Shown here one piece after another: positions 22,318 to 34,746 of a DNA stretch of 64,000 nt. The notes beneath the pieces were generated by a model. The model did not search any database and was not told the origin of the DNA. It saw only the letters and a list, made by a program, of their open reading frames with translations. The DNA is from Archilochus colubris (Eukaryota; Chordata; Aves; Apodiformes; Trochilidae). The DNA is taken from NCBI GenBank assembly GCA_023079485.1, contig CM041083.1:60889810-60953809 (forward strand). Reading direction: 5' to 3'. Positions within the stretch are counted from its first letter, which is position 1, and each line of letters opens with the position of its first letter. The position numbers and the translations under genes are program-made.

Positions 22318-23811
22318 CAGTGGTATAAACTACCACAGCTTTTACAAGTGTGCTGCTGTCATTGTGGCAGGAGTGAAAGAATTAGAGTGCAGAAAACACA
22401 GTATATAGCCAATAGATTATTGTTTATTGCTTTCCTCTGCTGAGAAGGATATTCCAAGTGATCAAATTACTGTCCCCAGATTCAGGAGAGCTGATTTCCT
22501 TATGTTAACAGATTTTGTTTGATCTTTGGGCAAATCATTTATGCTTCACATTGATGGTTAAAGTAACAAGTGCTGCTGAAAAGTTAGATTTTTTTTTTTC
22601 CCTCCTGTCTTGGGCAGAGCCCCAGCCTCTTTCCCTGCATTAGTGCTGATGCTCACCTTGTCCTGAAGAGAGATGAAACAGCAGAAAATGGAGCCTAACA
22701 CCAATAACAAAAATAAGATCAGCCTGAGACAATATTTCAGTCATTCAAAGGGAGAAGTAAAATTTGCTTTCTTAATTTACAGTGGTAACGAAAATTGTAT
22801 GTAGCTTTCTATGAACTCACTGCATCCTGCCCATCCTCAGGCTTGCCTAGGCCTTTCCAAACTTTTTTATAGTCCTCACTGTCCACAAGAATCTAGAATA
22901 CTCAAGGGGATATATTCACCTTGCTGTTCACTTCTTTCAGTTCATTATTACATGGGTTGAATGTCCTCAGTCCAGTCCTAAGGCTGGTCCCTAGGTCACT
23001 CTTGTGTTTACCTCTGCCAACAGTTAGAAATAGCTACTTATGTCTTACTCTTTCTCACTCAGACTTTAAACTGTGCTATTTAAAGTGACATTTCCCCCAT
23101 TCTGGCTACCATGTTTCTTCAATAGATTCTTGTGAAGTCCATTTTTAAGTCTTTGGAAAGATTAAGTGTTTTCTATCTGAAGTTTCTCTATTTAAATTCA
23201 ATTGGATATTGGGGAAGAGGGGGCAATACAGAAGAAAGAATATGGGCATTTTTTCTGAAAAGTATAGTCCCTTAACAATTGGCAATTATCTTGCAGCTTT
23301 ACAGTCCTTCATGGATCTGAACTGTAACTTTAAAGAAAAAAGAGAAGTTAAGTATTCCAAACACGTAAATAGGCAGGCAATTAAAATCCATCCAGAAGTT
23401 CTATTTTTCCCCAAAGTCCTTGTGAACCATTTTATTCTCTAAAGTGCTCTTTACAAGGGTAAACACATGCTTAAGGGAATAATTGATTCCTTTTTCTGAA
23501 TGAATTAATGGATTCCCTGCCCCTGCCTCTTGTAACCAACAATAAATTACCAGCTACTGTTAAGGCAACTTTGATACACAATTTCATCTAAACTAAGTTT
23601 GGATGAGTCATTAATAATGCTGTCCCAAGAACAGAGTGAATTTCCTGCAATATTTTTCAAAAATCTCAATTTCAATTATATATCTTTCTGTGAATTTACT
23701 GAGCAGTCCTTTAGAATTGGAATGAGCATTTTGAATGGTGTGTAATCATTGTTTGAGTTCACTACTGCAAGGGCAGCATAAGAAAACAGCTGAAAAATAT
23801 AATTAGTAATC
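22318..23811. other. Intergenic, nothing recognised
   Basis: No supportable feature. Confidence 0.4.
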
Positions 23812-23817
23812 CCTGGT
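23812..23817. repeat. Target-site duplication, left copy (CCTGGT)
   Basis: A perfect 6-bp direct repeat with 24123-24128, flanking the TG...CA element. Confidence 0.6.
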
Positions 23818-24122
23818 TGTAGCGGGAGGAGCCCTTCTTGCTCCTAGGGCTGATCCTGAGGCCTCGGGGTTTAGCCCATTCCTGGACGATGTCCTAGGGC
23901 TAGTTCCTGGGGCTCCGGGATCTACCCCTTCTTGCCTGCTCCTGGGGCTCCTCGAGCTGGGGGCTTCTCCATCCTCACTGAAGAGTGAGAGCTCTCTCCA
24001 TGGGTGTCAGCTGCTCTCTTATTGGCCCCCTGCTCCTGCACATGCTCAGGAGGGAGGCCAGACACAGGTGAACCCACACCCACTCATCAATAACTCAGGG
24101 CACCTGGTCCTGTCTCACTACA
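23818..24122. mobile_element. Candidate solo LTR of an endogenous retrovirus, 305 bp
   Basis: A GC-rich block sharply different from its AT-rich surroundings. It starts TGTAG and ends CTACA, giving the TG...CA ends and short inverted repeat expected of a retroviral LTR. It is flanked by perfect 6-bp duplications CCTGGT (23812-23817, 24123-24128). Inside, TCCTAGGGCT or TCCTGGGGCT recurs at 23842, 23892 and 23939, about 50 bp apart. Read on the minus strand, a GGCCAAT box (24021-24027) is followed by AAGAGAGC, which might be a promoter, hinting at minus orientation. No internal gag, pol or env sequence is present, as expected after recombination between two LTRs. A non-autonomous DNA element is less likely given the very short inverted ends. 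Confidence 0.62.
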
Positions 24123-24128
24123 CCTGGT
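24123..24128. repeat. Target-site duplication, right copy (CCTGGT)
   Basis: Directly follows the terminal CA of the 305-bp element. Confidence 0.6.
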
Positions 24129-26485
24129 TCTTAAGCACTGTTTTCTGTGTGGGAGGGTTTACAGAGGAAGCAGACACTTTGAGATAAAAGCATCATGGTC
24201 AAAGATAAAAATGGAAAAAAATTAATGTCTTCACATTCTGAGTCTGAAGGTTCACTGGAGCTTGCTGTTACCAAATCTGTTTAATGCATTATGGTAGGGT
24301 CCAGAAGCCCTAGCCAAAGATTGGTATCTTTTTTTCTTCTGTGATTAAATGCAAGGAGGTATAAAGGCTATGGCCAGCTTGTTTTTTACATCTACTGCTA
24401 CTTTGAATCATTCTGAGAGATCAGAAGTCTTGAATTTCAGTAAGATAAACTCTGAACCTTCTTCAGATGAAGGAGAGCAGCAAGGAGGATCAAAGATCCA
24501 GAAAACAGATGATATTACAGACCTTCCAGTATGTAAAACCTTCTCAAAAAGGAAGGGAAGCAGTTTTAATCTTTGAAGGTGATGGACAAGATAAAATGGG
24601 TATAATCTACAGTGAGGAGTCTGACATCAAGAAATAGTGAAGTTGTTAAACTGATTGGGAAAGTCCATAGAGTCTCCATCACGAAATGCTCTTAAGAGCA
24701 GATAAGAGTGGGGTTTTTTTCTTGGTGGTGGTGGGTTTTTTTGTTTGTTTGTTTTGGGTTTTTTTGTTTGTTTTGGTTTGTTTGTTGTTTTTGTTGTGGG
24801 GTTGTTTTTTGTTGTTGGGTTTTTTTTTGGGGGGGAGGGGTTTCACAAATTACTCAGGTAAAGTTCTGGGACAAGGTAAAGTCTAGATCACTTTTCCCAA
24901 ACTACTCCTAGGCCTGCAACTTTGTGAAGTTTCACCTGCTTGACTGATGTATATACTTAGTGCAGATAAATATATCTAAAAAAAGCATTAAAATATATAT
25001 CTAAAAATGCATAAAAAGGAATCCGTATTTATGCAGTTTAAATACATATAAACTCTTTTTTGTCTGATTTAGAATTAATAGGTTATTTTTCAGGGCAATT
25101 TAAAGGATGAATTTTAGTTTTCTATCTTATGAAACAGACTCATTCAGCATACTTCAGAGGTATGCTTCATACTTAATCAGATATTACGAGAAAAGTAACA
25201 AAGTCTTGAAATTATAAAAAACTTTTGGGTTTTCTTTTTATTAAAAACACATCAACTGCAGCTCTTTATATTGATCCTAACACTGACTGTGCAGAATCCT
25301 ACTGAGTCAGTGACTGCTCAGTCTATGAAAGAAAGACTGGGAATAGTCTAAAAAATAGGAAAAAATGGCTCTGGAAATCATATCAGATACTGAACAGTTT
25401 GACAGTCATAAGGTTGTTCGATCTGATTGCATTACATAGATCCAGTTTAAGTGCTAGTTTAATTAATTCAGTTAAAAATATATTTTCTCTTGTCTTTCTT
25501 GTATTCACACTAGCTGTATTAGTTACTCCAGTGTGAAAATAGCTTAAAGCAGTACAGTTCTTTTTAATTCCCACTTGGAAAATATGCCTACCATTTTCAC
25601 TAGTTTCATATTTAACTGCATACACAGGACTAAGGTTGTGTTTGTGTAATCAAACAGGTCTAGGTAGGGCTACTCTACTTTTTGTAGACTATAGTTTGCT
25701 TTATGATGTACCATTGCTGATTAATGGATCTTTACTCCCAGGGACCAGGATTTATAAAAAATAAACTGCTTGCCAACTGGCTTTAGAGATATCCCCCCTT
25801 CTTTTAGGTTAATTGAAATTATGAAAATTCTGCAACTTCTTAATCAGAGATGTCTCTGTGGAGTACCACTTCTGGCAGTATTTCACAGCAGTGTATGAGT
25901 TCAGAAGATACAAATAAGATGTACCAAGAAAACTGTTTTTTTCAAGCCCCATTAATTTGAAATAGCATGGCCTGGGGTATTGTACTGTCCCTTGATAAAC
26001 ACATTTGGGTTTTAATAGACTTGTTCCTCTCTGCTATGAGGCTATTGCTCCCTGACTTCCAGAACCCACTGTTTCAGAATAATTTCTCTTCTCTTGTGTG
26101 CTTAAGGTACAAATCCAATAATATTGTCTTTTTACTTGTAACAAATGATGGGTAAATAAAAGAAATGCACCATGGTCTGCATATAAATATGATATTTTTC
26201 AAATTTAAAACCAGATGAAAATTTTAGCTGCAGGACATGTATACATTAACAGGATGTATATAGTACGTAGTGTTCTGTACTAGAAAAATGCTGCAGGAGT
26301 GAATACAGCTACATCAGGAAAGCCATCCTTTATCAGTCTAGCCACCAACCTGAGAAAAATAACCTAACAAAGCCAGTAAAAAATCTGATATGGCAAGATT
26401 TACTTCATCATCTTCAGTGGCAAAGCATGTCCATTAGATATCCTGGCTGCAAAGCTGCATCTGCATCAGCTTGTAGTTTGAAGTT
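24129..26485. other. Intergenic; includes a G/T-rich low-complexity stretch
   Basis: Apart from the G/T tract at 24709-24841, nothing could be supported. Confidence 0.4.
24709..24841 (+). repeat. G/T-only-like low-complexity tract
   Basis: Alternating runs of T (up to 9) and G (up to 7), with TTTG and TTG repeats and nearly free of A and C. It ends in GGGGGGGAGGGG. Confidence 0.9.
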
Positions 26486-26545
26486 TCTTTTGGAGGTTGA
26501 ACTAGATCTCCCGAGGTCCCTTAGACCCGTAGCATAATTCAGATT
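26486..26545 (+). mobile_element. Short CR1 3'-tail relic
   Basis: TTGGAGGTTGAACTAGATCT and CCCGAGGTCCCTTAGACCC match the last 60 bp of an older CR1 subfamily (GGTTGGACTAGATGA ... GAGGTCCCTTCCAACCC). It has a decayed ATAATTC tail. Confidence 0.75.
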
Positions 26546-26784
26546 ATATGTTTTATTTTGAGGGAATGAATAACATTTCATCCATTTGCAATCTGAATTC
26601 ATGCATAAGAAAAAAAAATAAGATTCCTAGGATTCTTCCAGATTATCCTAGTTTTTCATGTGTTGTAGAATGGCATTACTTTCATGTCAGATGTAGGCTA
26701 TAATCAGATGATTATCCAATCCTACTGTTAACAGCTAAGAAAACAACCCTTTGTAAATGGGCTACAAATGGTGCAAATCATACA

Positions 26785-27370
26785 TAGAATAGTTTGGATT
26801 GGAAAGGATCTTTAAAGGTCATCTATTCCAGCCTCTACTGCATGATCAGGGACATCTTCAGCCACATCAGGATACTGAGAACACCATCTGACCTGATCTT
26901 GGGTGTTTCCAGCGATGGGTCATCTACAACTGCTCTGAGCAGTGTTTCATCACCTTCATTAGCAACACTTTCTTCCTTATATGTAGGTTAAATCTACCCT
27001 TGTCCAGTTTAAAACCATTATTATTCATCAAAACAGACAGTGATAAAAATTCTGTTCCTGTCTTTCTTATACATCCCCTTGAAGTACTGAAAGACCACAA
27101 GGAGGTGACTCCACAGCCTTCTCTTCTCCAGGCTGAACAACCCCAGTTCTCAGCCTATCTTCATAGCAGAGGTGCTCCAATCCTGTGGCTGTTTTTGTGG
27201 CCCTCCTCTGGACTCTTTTCAACAGCTCCATGTCTTCTTTTTGTTGTAACCCCAGAGCTAGATAGTACTCCAGGTACTATGGTGGGAGGGTGTCACCATA
27301 GCAGAGTAGAGGGAGAGAATCAACTCCTTTGATTTGCTGGTCCCACATCTTTTGATGCATGCTCAGCCAG
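26785..27370 (-). mobile_element. Old CR1 copy, minus strand
   Basis: The plus strand starts TAGAATAGTTTGGATTGGAA, the reverse complement of a CR1 3' end. It then shows CCTTCTCTTCTCCAGGCTGA, TGGCCCTCCTCTGGACTC and CAACAGCTCCATGTCTTC, all antisense landmarks of the C-terminal ORF2 region in the correct order. It ends near CTTTTGATGCATGC. It is strongly diverged from the 4125-type subfamily. Confidence 0.9.
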
Positions 27371-27839
27371 TCAAACACATTTCCAGTTTTAATCCAGGTT
27401 TCATTTTACAGGTAAAATGAACACAACAATCACTTTAAGTGGCACTTTGCAAATGTAAGTGGCCAGGACCCCAGCTGTTGTCTGCTTTTATAGCTCAGCC
27501 ACTCAACAGGGCTTTGACAAACACTGGTGGCTTGACTGCAGTCACCTGCTTGATTTTGCAGCAACCACAGATTTGTCTGAAGGACATCCATTTACTTTTC
27601 AAAGATCATGTTCTGGTACCCATGTAAAAACGTAAGAGGATGCAAAAAAGCAGTGTCAGAAGAGGTTTGGAAAGCACGTTTTCCATGGTGTGGGGGAAGT
27701 TACATGTGGCCATTCCATTTCAGTTCATTATCCACTGAGGAGAAAAGCAAACACGCAGAACACACATTGCAGAGACTGGGGCTACAAATCAATTGCAGAG
27801 TTACCAGTGCTGGGAGCTAAACCCAGTCACTCCAGAGGA
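27371..27839. other. Intergenic between two CR1 pieces
   Basis: Sequence between the minus-strand CR1 and the endonuclease fragment. The right part may be further decayed CR1, but no motif could be recognised. Confidence 0.35.
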
Positions 27840-28262
27840 ACTCCAGGCATCGTAGGGAGTGAACAAGAGGCACTAAATATCTGCAAGTAGTTGCAGAGCT
27901 GTGGTTTCACTGTGATTACAGGGATGTGCTGGAATGGATGGGTAGTGGCTTTTTGAGAAGGACGGACACAGACCAACATGGTGGGTTGGGGACTTGCTTT
28001 TTTTTGTGAGAGAGCAGTGAGAATGCATGCAGCTCTGCCACAGGATAGGTGATGAGACAGTCAAGAGTTTATGGGTCAGGATTAGAGATGAACAGGGGCA
28101 ATGTTGTGGTGGGTGTCTGCTGCAACCCAGCTCTTTGTGAAGAGGTGGGTGAGGCCCCCAGGCAACTGGAAGAAACCTCATGATTGAGACTCTGGTCCCT
28201 ATGAGAGATTTCAACTTCCCCAGTGTCTGTTGGAGGTACAAGCAATCCAGAGGTTTTTGGGT
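27840..28262 (+). mobile_element. Decayed CR1 ORF2 endonuclease-domain fragment
   Basis: Across several plus frames the order of CR1 endonuclease landmarks can be followed. An NKQEELEA-like start comes near 27850, then an FFVREQ*ECMQLC segment near 28000. After these come VKSLWVRIRDEQ near 28060, EEVGEAPRQLEETS near 28145 and RDFNFPSVCWRYKQSRGF near 28205 (GDFN...W in intact CR1). Stops and frameshifts are frequent. Nothing of the reverse transcriptase or 3' end follows. A 163-codon antisense open frame (28364-27873) is a shadow of this relic. Confidence 0.75.
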
Positions 28263-31200
28263 ATTTTTTTTCTCAAATAGCATGATATAAAAACCTGAAA
28301 GGCAACCCTGGTTACAAAAAATGTATTTTCGAGGGGGTCCGATATGAATGAGTACATCAACCACAAAAGTGTCTTCCTTGATGTATTCCTACATTATTAG
28401 GGAGAAAAAGATAATCTGTGAACAATTACAAAGGTCATTTCTGCTATACTTGCAACAAAATGTCATTTCGTCCTTAACTTGACTGTATTGCAAGCAAATC
28501 TACAGCTTTTTCTCTATACTTCCCAGTTTTTTTACAGAAGAGAATTACAAATAATTACACCTCTAGGTAGACCTGGAAACATGATAAAGCTTTGACTCTG
28601 GAAGAATTTTATAACTGTACTTAATTTTAAGCAGCTGATAATATATAAAAAGACTTGTTTCAGCACCTAAAAGCATAATTGCTGTAACATTTTTCTTCCT
28701 AGAATAATGATATTCTGTGCTATACTTGCCTGTGACAACTGTAATCTCTTGGTATGATAAAATGCATCTTTTTAATCTGCATGTTCCATGCCACGCATGA
28801 TACACAGCAAATTATCTGCATCACTAGCTCTCAGTGTCATTTCTATTACAGATTTCTTCATGCTGAGGCTGACAAAGGAGATGAGGATCAATGGAGAGAT
28901 GAGGGAAAAGAGAGGAGAGGAAAAGAGAAAAATGGGAAACCCATTTACCCATAACCTGGGAAAAATGGTTGTAATATACAAATACAGTTTGCAGTGAATT
29001 GAAAGCATTTAGGCCTTTCATAGCAGACTTGCAAGGTCTGCATAAGAGAATGTGATTTTTTTTTCAGTATTCTTGGTTTGGTATCTTGAGAAGTTATTTC
29101 ATTTATTGAACTTTTTCATATATTCTCATAATGAATAGTTAATGCTGTGATATTAAATGTCTCATAGCTCTGAAATGAAAGTTCTCTGTTTCTGTCTTTA
29201 TGAAATATGCCCTTTTCATTTTTAGAGAACTCTCTCAAAAAATACACAGAGAAAATCTCAAAGGTACCATAGGTACCTTGTTTATCCCAAGCTAGGTTTT
29301 TGGCTTCCTTGCAGCTTGGACACATTCAGTTTGCTTTTGCAGAAGTTCTCTGTGGTGTCACGAAGAGATGTCAAGTAAGACTGGAACTGAAGAAGACACC
29401 TCCTGTCCCTCAAGAGCAAAAAGCTCAATTGGTTAGCAGGCTTTAAGGGAAGGTAAGTTGTCTTATATAACTAAGATTAAAAGAAAAAAGTGGGGAGGGG
29501 GATAAATCAAGAGGAAACTTTCAAATACTTCAGAGCTTTAGGGCTTCTTGCTTTTAAAAGCATAGAATATTGAAAAAGCCATTAATGGTAGTGGTGGCCG
29601 TGTCATTTCCCCAGGTGTTCTGTTAAATATTATTACTCCTGTAGGTGAAAGAAGATTTTGGTTTATTTCAATAACTCTCTTAGCTTTGTGAAAAACTACA
29701 TGGGCTCTATTAATAATTTCCATTTAAAGCAACTCATTTTTTAACCTGGAAAAGAATCTCTGTATTTGTAGCACCAGGTATTTTTCTATGCAAGGTGGAT
29801 CTTGCATTGTCTTTTTGTAAAGTTTCACCTCTGCCATAGTTTTAAGTAGAATATCTGATGAGTAGACTTTGGTAGGTTTGGAGATTTCATTTGAGTAAGG
29901 TTCACAAAAGCTGAATTTGAGTTTTAGTCTTCTGATTTTACTGAGAATAGTGTTGCTTGGTAAGCTTTGGTTTCCAGGTATTTTTGGTTTGGCTAGAAAT
30001 AGTGTAGCTTATTTTGTATGTATTTCAGCACTTGTAATTTCAGCCAGTGCTAGAAATAAGCAGTGCACCAGCAAACAGCTATAGCAAAAAAAAGTTATTT
30101 GAAAATTAGCTAACTTCATTTTGCTGTCTTCTTGCTTTGCTTTTTGGAACAGTGGATGGAGCCTCTTTTTGAGTGCACCTGTTGTAATCAGCTACACCAT
30201 TAAATGTTTGTGAATAACTTTAAAGACCATTTCAAAATATTTTAGGTAACCTGGCTGTCCCTTCCCATGCATCAGTCACACCCAGAAGCTTTAGGATACA
30301 TCATGAAAGACTGAAATGAAAGGAGGCAAAATTTTCTAATACCTTGAAATAGTCTTGTTTAGGCCTCTAAACTTTAACTTTAACTTAGGCCTCTAACTTT
30401 ACTTCTTTCCTTGCATCAATTTACTTAGTCCCATCTTCTCTCATTAGACATTGGTTCTTGTGTGATAGAGGAGAACACTATGAAGCTCCTGACCTTCTAA
30501 GCCCATGAACACCTGACTTTTTGTGGAGGATGCCAGGCAACACTGCTGGCTTCTGGTGGATGAGACACCAGAGCTGTTGCAAAGGTGTCCGTGCAGGTGT
30601 TAAATGAATTATTTAAATGCTATTATTAAAGTTGTTGCAGGCAAAGTATGGATTAGAGACAATACTTAGATTCAGCAATCAGGCATGACATTTAGATACT
30701 GTCAGATCCCCTGTACACAGCATTAAAGAATGTTATTAAAGCACTCAAAATTTAGGAAAGATAAAGATTAAGGTGCAACTTGAATTCAGCTTCCTACTGC
30801 ATTATTTTGTAGGCCTAAAGAAATCAGCTAAGAGTACTTGGAGAAATAACAGCTCTCTAACACAAAGTAATGAATAAATCAGACAACCATAGTTGCATGA
30901 TCTAGGTCAGTGATGGGTCAGTGCTTTTTTGTTTTGTTTTGTTGGGGGTTTTTTTCTTTTTATGTTTATTTCATTTTATTTTGCAACAAACTCTTATTTG
31001 GAAAGAGGGCTCTAGTCTTAGGAAGCAGCTTGAACAGCATTTTGAGTGACACCACTTATTTCTCTAGTGAAGTTTTCAGGCAAGTGGAGCACTTTTTGAA
31101 GACACAGACCCTCTGGCAACATCCCAGCTCTGCAGCAAGTATTTCTGATCACAGGTTCTGCACTTTTCATGGTTCTGTGGTTGACAGTATGTGTCATATC

Positions 31201-31825
31201 CCAAGTGAATCAGTCATGATAAGGGCAAGCAAGAGAATGTTTTGCTGCACACTTTGCATTTGGTGTTTGGAAGGTCTGTGGCTGGGGACCTAATGTACTG
31301 GCTGCTGGAGAGCTCCAGTCATTTCATCATGAATTATAGACCAAGAAAGTGAATCTCATTGAAGACCTGACCTGCAGATGAATACAAATGTTGTCTCACA
31401 TTATAAATGACACCTGTGAAGTGCAGCTTTGTTTCCTAGCAGGAGAAGGAACACTGCAGCTCAATACTGATTCAGCATCTCCATCCTGCCCTGTGACACA
31501 GAGTGATCAATTACTTGTTCTACTTCTGCTGTGGATGTAACACGTCTTTCTCAAGCAGGAAAGCACTTCAGTCTAACATAAGGATTTATTTTTCTCATCA
31601 TTCTTTCAGCCCTGTAGATTACATGTGTGAGCTCTGTTGAAAAAATTTTTCCACCTTGGGAGAAATGATTGAGAAGTAGGCAGCTGTGAAGAACTTGCAG
31701 CATTAATTGCTTCGTGTCCTGTTCTAGCTGTTGTTCTGTGACATGTAAGAATTATTTCCATGCTATGAAGTCAGGGCCTGGGTGAAATATGAAACCACTT
31801 TTTTCTCCTGACTCAGAATGTACCT
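28263..31825. other. Intergenic, nothing recognised
   Basis: There is a small imperfect duplication of AGGCCTCTAA with a 27-bp period near 30360-30400. No exon, RNA or interspersed repeat could be supported. Confidence 0.4.
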
Positions 31826-32678
31826 CTCATGGCGCTGGAAGACTTTATGCACCAGCTGAAGGGCAAGGATGCCATCCAGAGGAACCCTCACAAGCTTGAG
31901 AGGTGGGTTTGTGCCAACCTCATGAAGTTCAACAAGTCCAAGATCCTGCAAGTGGGTTGGGGCGCTCCCAGCTGCACAGATACAGGCTGGGCAGAGAATG
32001 GATTGAGAATAGTCCTGAGTCAAAAGACGTGGGTTGTTGGTTGATGAGAAGCTCAGCACGAACCAGCAATGCATGCTTGCAGCCCAGAAAGCCAACCATA
32101 TCCTGGGCTGCATCAAAAGAAGCATGGCCAGCAGGTCAAGGGAGGTGATTCTCTCCCTTTACTCCAGTCTCATGAGATCCCACCTGGAGTACTGTGTCCA
32201 GTTCTGGAGCCCTCAACAGAGGAAGGACATGGAGCTCTTGAAGTGAGTCCAGAGGAGGGCTACAAAAATCAGAGAGGTGGAGCCACTTCTCTTATGAGAA
32301 CAGGCTGAAACATTTGGGATTGTTCAACCTGGAGAAGAGAAGGCTGCAGGGAGACCTTACAGTAACATTTGAGTACCTGAACAAAGCCTACAGAAAAGCT
32401 GGGGAGAGACCTTTTACTAGGTCATGTAGGAGAAGGAGGAATGGTTTTAAGCTGGAAGGGCATAGATTTAAGTTAGATTTTAGGAGGAAATTTTTTAATG
32501 TGAGGGTGGTGAGATGCTGGAACAGGTTGCCCAGGAAAGTTGTGGATGCTCCTTCCCTGGAAGTGCTCAAGGCCAGATTGGATGGGGCTTGGAGCAACCT
32601 GGGAGGTGGGAGGTGTTAGTTAGAACTAAATGATCTTCAAGGTCCCTTCCAACCCAAACCATTCTGTGATTCTATGAT
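31826..32678 (+). mobile_element. CR1 retrotransposon, 5'-truncated, second subfamily
   Basis: About 850 bp covering the C-terminal third of ORF2. Landmarks are [85 protein letters not shown] and DAPSLEVLKARLDG. It ends GGTCCCTTCCAACCCAAACC and then ATTCTGTGATTCTATG. The reading frame is broken several times, including a stop after MELLK near 32245. The 3' end resembles that of the copy at 58389, not the 4125 group. Confidence 0.95.
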
Positions 32679-33336
32679 GACTGGTAATTACTGGGCTGCC
32701 CCTTTTCCTGCAAAGTAGCTGATTCCTCCCCAACATGTATTTGGTTTATTTCTGGAGAAAGCTTTGATGCTTTTTGGAGAATGCCAGCCAAGATTTTCTA
32801 TTCCATAAAAATAAAAAAAAAATCAGTGATTTTGGTCATAGGGCAATTTAAAGGAAAGAGAAAAATAGAGGTCAGCTAGTAAGTATATAGAAACACAGTT
32901 CTACGGGTTGTCTTTTATGAAGACCAGCAAGAACTAAACTGAAGTTTCAACATTACTCAACAAAGACTTTGCACAGACATGCAGAGGGCAGCTTGACATT
33001 CTAAAGCCTGTCAAAATTACATAGGGGAGTGGTGCCTTTTAAGAGGGGAAAAAAAATGTCTGCAGCCTTAGAACTGAAGTGTGCAGGTGGGGTTTCCTTT
33101 GCGGTCACATATCTCATTCTCTTGATCTAAAAATAACTATTGACAGCAGATTTTGTTGTAGGTGCCAACTTAGTTTTGAGTTCAGGCAATTTACTTTTTA
33201 CTTGTGCTTAAGAAGTGATGGGACACCTTGAACTGGATCTCCTGGCATCTGTCTTGCAAACACATTCTCCCTCAGGGCTAGAAAGCTGGGCAGTAACCAA
33301 AACCAAGGGTTAATTAGGAAAGAAAGGATAATTATC

Positions 33337-33361
33337 TTTTTTTTTTTTTTTTTTTTTTTTT
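33337..33361 (+). repeat. T25 homopolymer
   Basis: Uninterrupted T run, without an adjacent element I can recognise. Confidence 0.95.
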
Positions 33362-33498
33362 CCACTGACCTATAGCTACTGTTAGTTCATTTCTCATTCT
33401 GTAGTGATACCTTTGTGCATTTCAAATAGCTTTGCCTGTTGTCTCCCTGCTTAAATATAACCCTGGGGATTCTTCAGCCTTTAAAGAAAATTACAAAA

Positions 33499-33530
33499 GC
33501 CTTTGCATATTGTGGCCTTTGCATATTGTG
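33499..33530 (+). repeat. Perfect 16-bp tandem duplication
   Basis: GCCTTTGCATATTGTG occurs twice without a gap. Each copy carries TTTGCATA, similar to half of a POU octamer. Confidence 0.9.
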
Positions 33531-34712
33531 CAATTACCTCTTTTCTTTTTTCCTACAAAAATGGATTCAGCACCTCCCTGTGACAGGACACCAGAATAAG
33601 CATGTCAATATCACAACATCTCTCTGTGGGACTACTGTTGTGTATATAGCATCCTGGTCCAAGGTTACAAATTTATAGGCAAAACCACATTAAAATGAGT
33701 TGTTCGCAGTGTTACCTGCAGGGGATGTAAACAGTGAATAGGTTGTTCATTCCTGTTTCAACTGTTCCAGCTGTTACAGACATAAAAACAATTGTGATTT
33801 AGGTCAGAAGGTTTCAGAAGCAAGCTCATTCTTTCTCCAACACCCTACCAACTGCTGCCAGTCCCCAGAGTTCTTTTGCTTAAGACACCTTCTTCTGCAT
33901 CATTAACATTACATGGCAGCTGATATCTCACTTCCAGCTTGGCTCTAAGTAGTGGCACCCTTGCAATGACATCCTCATTTTCCACTTGTTTTTCAGCATT
34001 TGCACCTTCACTAATGAATGTCTTTCCTACTATATACACAGTGTGTCTATAGTAAGCCCGTTCTAAAAACTAGAAGTTTTTGTGTGAATATATATACGTA
34101 ACTTGAAAAAAAAATTATTATTCTGGGAAATATCCGAGGGCAACAATATGACATTGATATAATAGTGTCTTGGTAGGTTAAATGCTCTAATTAAAGCCTA
34201 TCTCCAGTTCTGAATCATTTGGCTTGCACTGGAAGTCAGAACTGTGTCTGTATTTCTCAGCTTATATTCTGGAAAAAAAAAATAAATTAGCAACTATTTT
34301 TGAGAGCTCTGGGCATGTGTATACATCCATGTATATTGCCCAAGTAGATGACAGTCTTCTGGTAAGAGGTAGGTGAAACCAAACAACCAGTACAAATGTC
34401 ACTAGCAACATCTAGAATCTGGTCAAAACCCAGTTTGCACCAAGCAGCTCTCCAAGCTCTCCACCTCTGAGCTCTAAGCCACTGCTCTGCAGGGAGGTCA
34501 GGACAGTCTTGGGAATTGCTACATTCATAGCATTGCTGCAGAATGAAACCATGGACTAAATGAGAAGACCTTACTTAACATGTTTCTTTCAAATTGTTAA
34601 ATACCATAGCAAGAGGTCTCTTAGCAGGACATCCCTTGTCAGCAGATGTGGAAGCACTAGCTGCACTAGCTGTATCTATTTCTGACCTGGTTGGAAATTT
34701 TCATGTCCTGAA

Positions 34713-34715
<3 letters not shown>

Positions 34716-34746
<31 letters not shown>
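34716..34746 (+). repeat. T31 homopolymer
   Basis: The longest homopolymer in the window. No flanking retroposon was recognised. Confidence 0.95.

Noticed and set aside
27873..28364. 163-codon minus-strand open frame
   Set aside because: It is antisense to the decayed CR1 endonuclease fragment.
28870..28945. GAGATGAGG/GGAAAAGAG purine-rich stretch as a coding charged region
   Set aside because: Several frames are open at once and all short; it looks like low-complexity sequence.
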